Assembly: GCA_029953675.1 (NCBI GenBank)
Contig: JAMWBK010000011.1
Location: forward strand, 1,054,001 to 1,118,000
Direction of reading: 5' to 3'
Length of the DNA: 64,000 bases
From: Rhodosorus marinus
Lineage: Eukaryota; Rhodophyta; Stylonematophyceae; Stylonematales; Stylonemataceae
The notes beneath the pieces were generated by a model, which did no database searches, was not told the origin of the DNA, and saw nothing but the letters and a program-made list of their open reading frames with translations. Made by a program: the position numbers and the translations under genes. Shown here in pieces: positions 63,407-64,000 of the stretch (the stretch's first letter is position 1; every line of letters starts with the position of its first letter).

Positions 63407-64000
63407 TTTTTTTTACCACTTCGAAGCCTTCCGAAAACTTCACCCTCGCCAAAGATAAAAAGTCATGCCATCCATTGCTCCAAACCCATAAACCAATCCG
63501 GCCAGCTATGAAAAAAAAAAACACCTCCAAAACTCGAAGAGGAAAAAAATCCCGCAAAAGCTCTTCTACACACGAACCTTGACAGGTCCACCCCCAACCT
63601 CCTATTACCATCCTATCCTTCTGCCTCCTCTCCCCCACCAAACCCGTATCCCCAACTACTCAAATCCATGCATTATATACCCTCACGACCATACCAGATC
63701 CAAACTGCCAAAAATGACATAAACTCATCCACAACCAAACACCAACTCACCACACACCCCCCCTCCCCCAAACCCTCAAGAGGAAAAAGCGCTCCAACCC
63801 CAATCCGCATTAAGCAAACATTTGCTATTCACAATATGAGAGTCAAACACCACTACCCCCGCCCACCCAAACCCCCCTACAATCCCGGCGAACGCTCTAT
63901 GAAACTCAAACCCACATCATTGACAATGTGTTTTTATATGCGACAGACTGGTTATTGGATAGGGAACCTTCCCCAAGACTCTCTCTCCTACTTTGTATAA
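63407..64000. other. Upstream region of the 986-aa gene, no other gene seen
   Basis: A/C-rich DNA with poly-T and poly-A runs. A 110-codon open frame at 63668-64000 (plus strand) is low-complexity and has no domain. Confidence 0.5.
63671..63679 (-). promoter_or_regulatory. Possible TATA box of the 986-aa gene
   Basis: The minus strand reads GGGTATATAATG about 270 bp before the ATG, further away than in the other members. Confidence 0.25.

Noticed and set aside
63668-64000. 110-codon plus-strand open frame at the right edge
   Set aside because: Low-complexity Pro/Lys/Thr-rich translation of A/C-rich DNA, without a domain.

Overview
The window looks like nuclear DNA of an intron-poor eukaryote. 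Eight large single-exon genes, each beginning with a secretion signal, are separated by 3-5 kb of AT-richer DNA with T/A runs, decayed retroelement pieces and dispersed repeats. There are no Shine-Dalgarno-led operons, and TATA-like boxes lie 100-180 bp before most starts. Large intronless genes together with galactan-active enzymes fit a red alga best. A protist that feeds on red algae is the main alternative, and the sequence alone does not settle it.

All eight genes lie on the minus strand and encode one family: secreted proteins with an N-terminal catalytic domain resembling glycoside hydrolase family 86 (beta-agarase/beta-porphyranase, clan GH-A fold). A beta-sandwich region and a Cys-rich CCLLGG-type hinge follow, then carbohydrate-binding-like jelly-roll modules of two alternating types, A and B. 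The genes are at 1415-9046 (2543 aa, six A/B pairs), 14208-20780 (2190 aa, three pairs, a PEPT-repeat stalk and a last module), 24063-26996, 32194-35142 and 39342-42293 (one A/B pair each), 47528-49999 and 53462-55933 (A only, with B broken behind the stop), and 60446-63406 (one A/B pair). Neighbours resemble each other most (1/2, 3/4, 6/7), as expected from serial tandem duplication.

Genes 6 and 7 are a recent duplicate pair. Their flanks are duplicated too, so 43.2-51.5 kb and 51.5-57.5 kb are two copies of one unit. Copy 1 carries about 2.9 kb (44.3-47.2 kb) that copy 2 lacks. Copy 2 carries about 136 bp that copy 1 lacks, and a 23-bp-arm palindrome at a site where copy 1 shows no counterpart. 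Both genes also carry unusual residues next to the two predicted catalytic glutamates.

Other content: the GC-rich 5' part of an unrelated minus-strand gene at the left edge (1-303); a Ty1/copia RNase H-like relic (13.6 kb); a possible Ty3/gypsy integrase relic (31.4-31.8 kb); a tRNA-like B-box element (23.8 kb); a G-rich tract (43.4 kb); a 14-bp minisatellite (37.7 kb); and a repeat in three copies (51.0, 56.9 and 59.4 kb). Together the genes would form a secreted set of galactan-cleaving enzymes that share one catalytic design and differ in the number and kind of binding modules. That would suit either remodelling of the cell's own galactan wall or digestion of red-algal walls.
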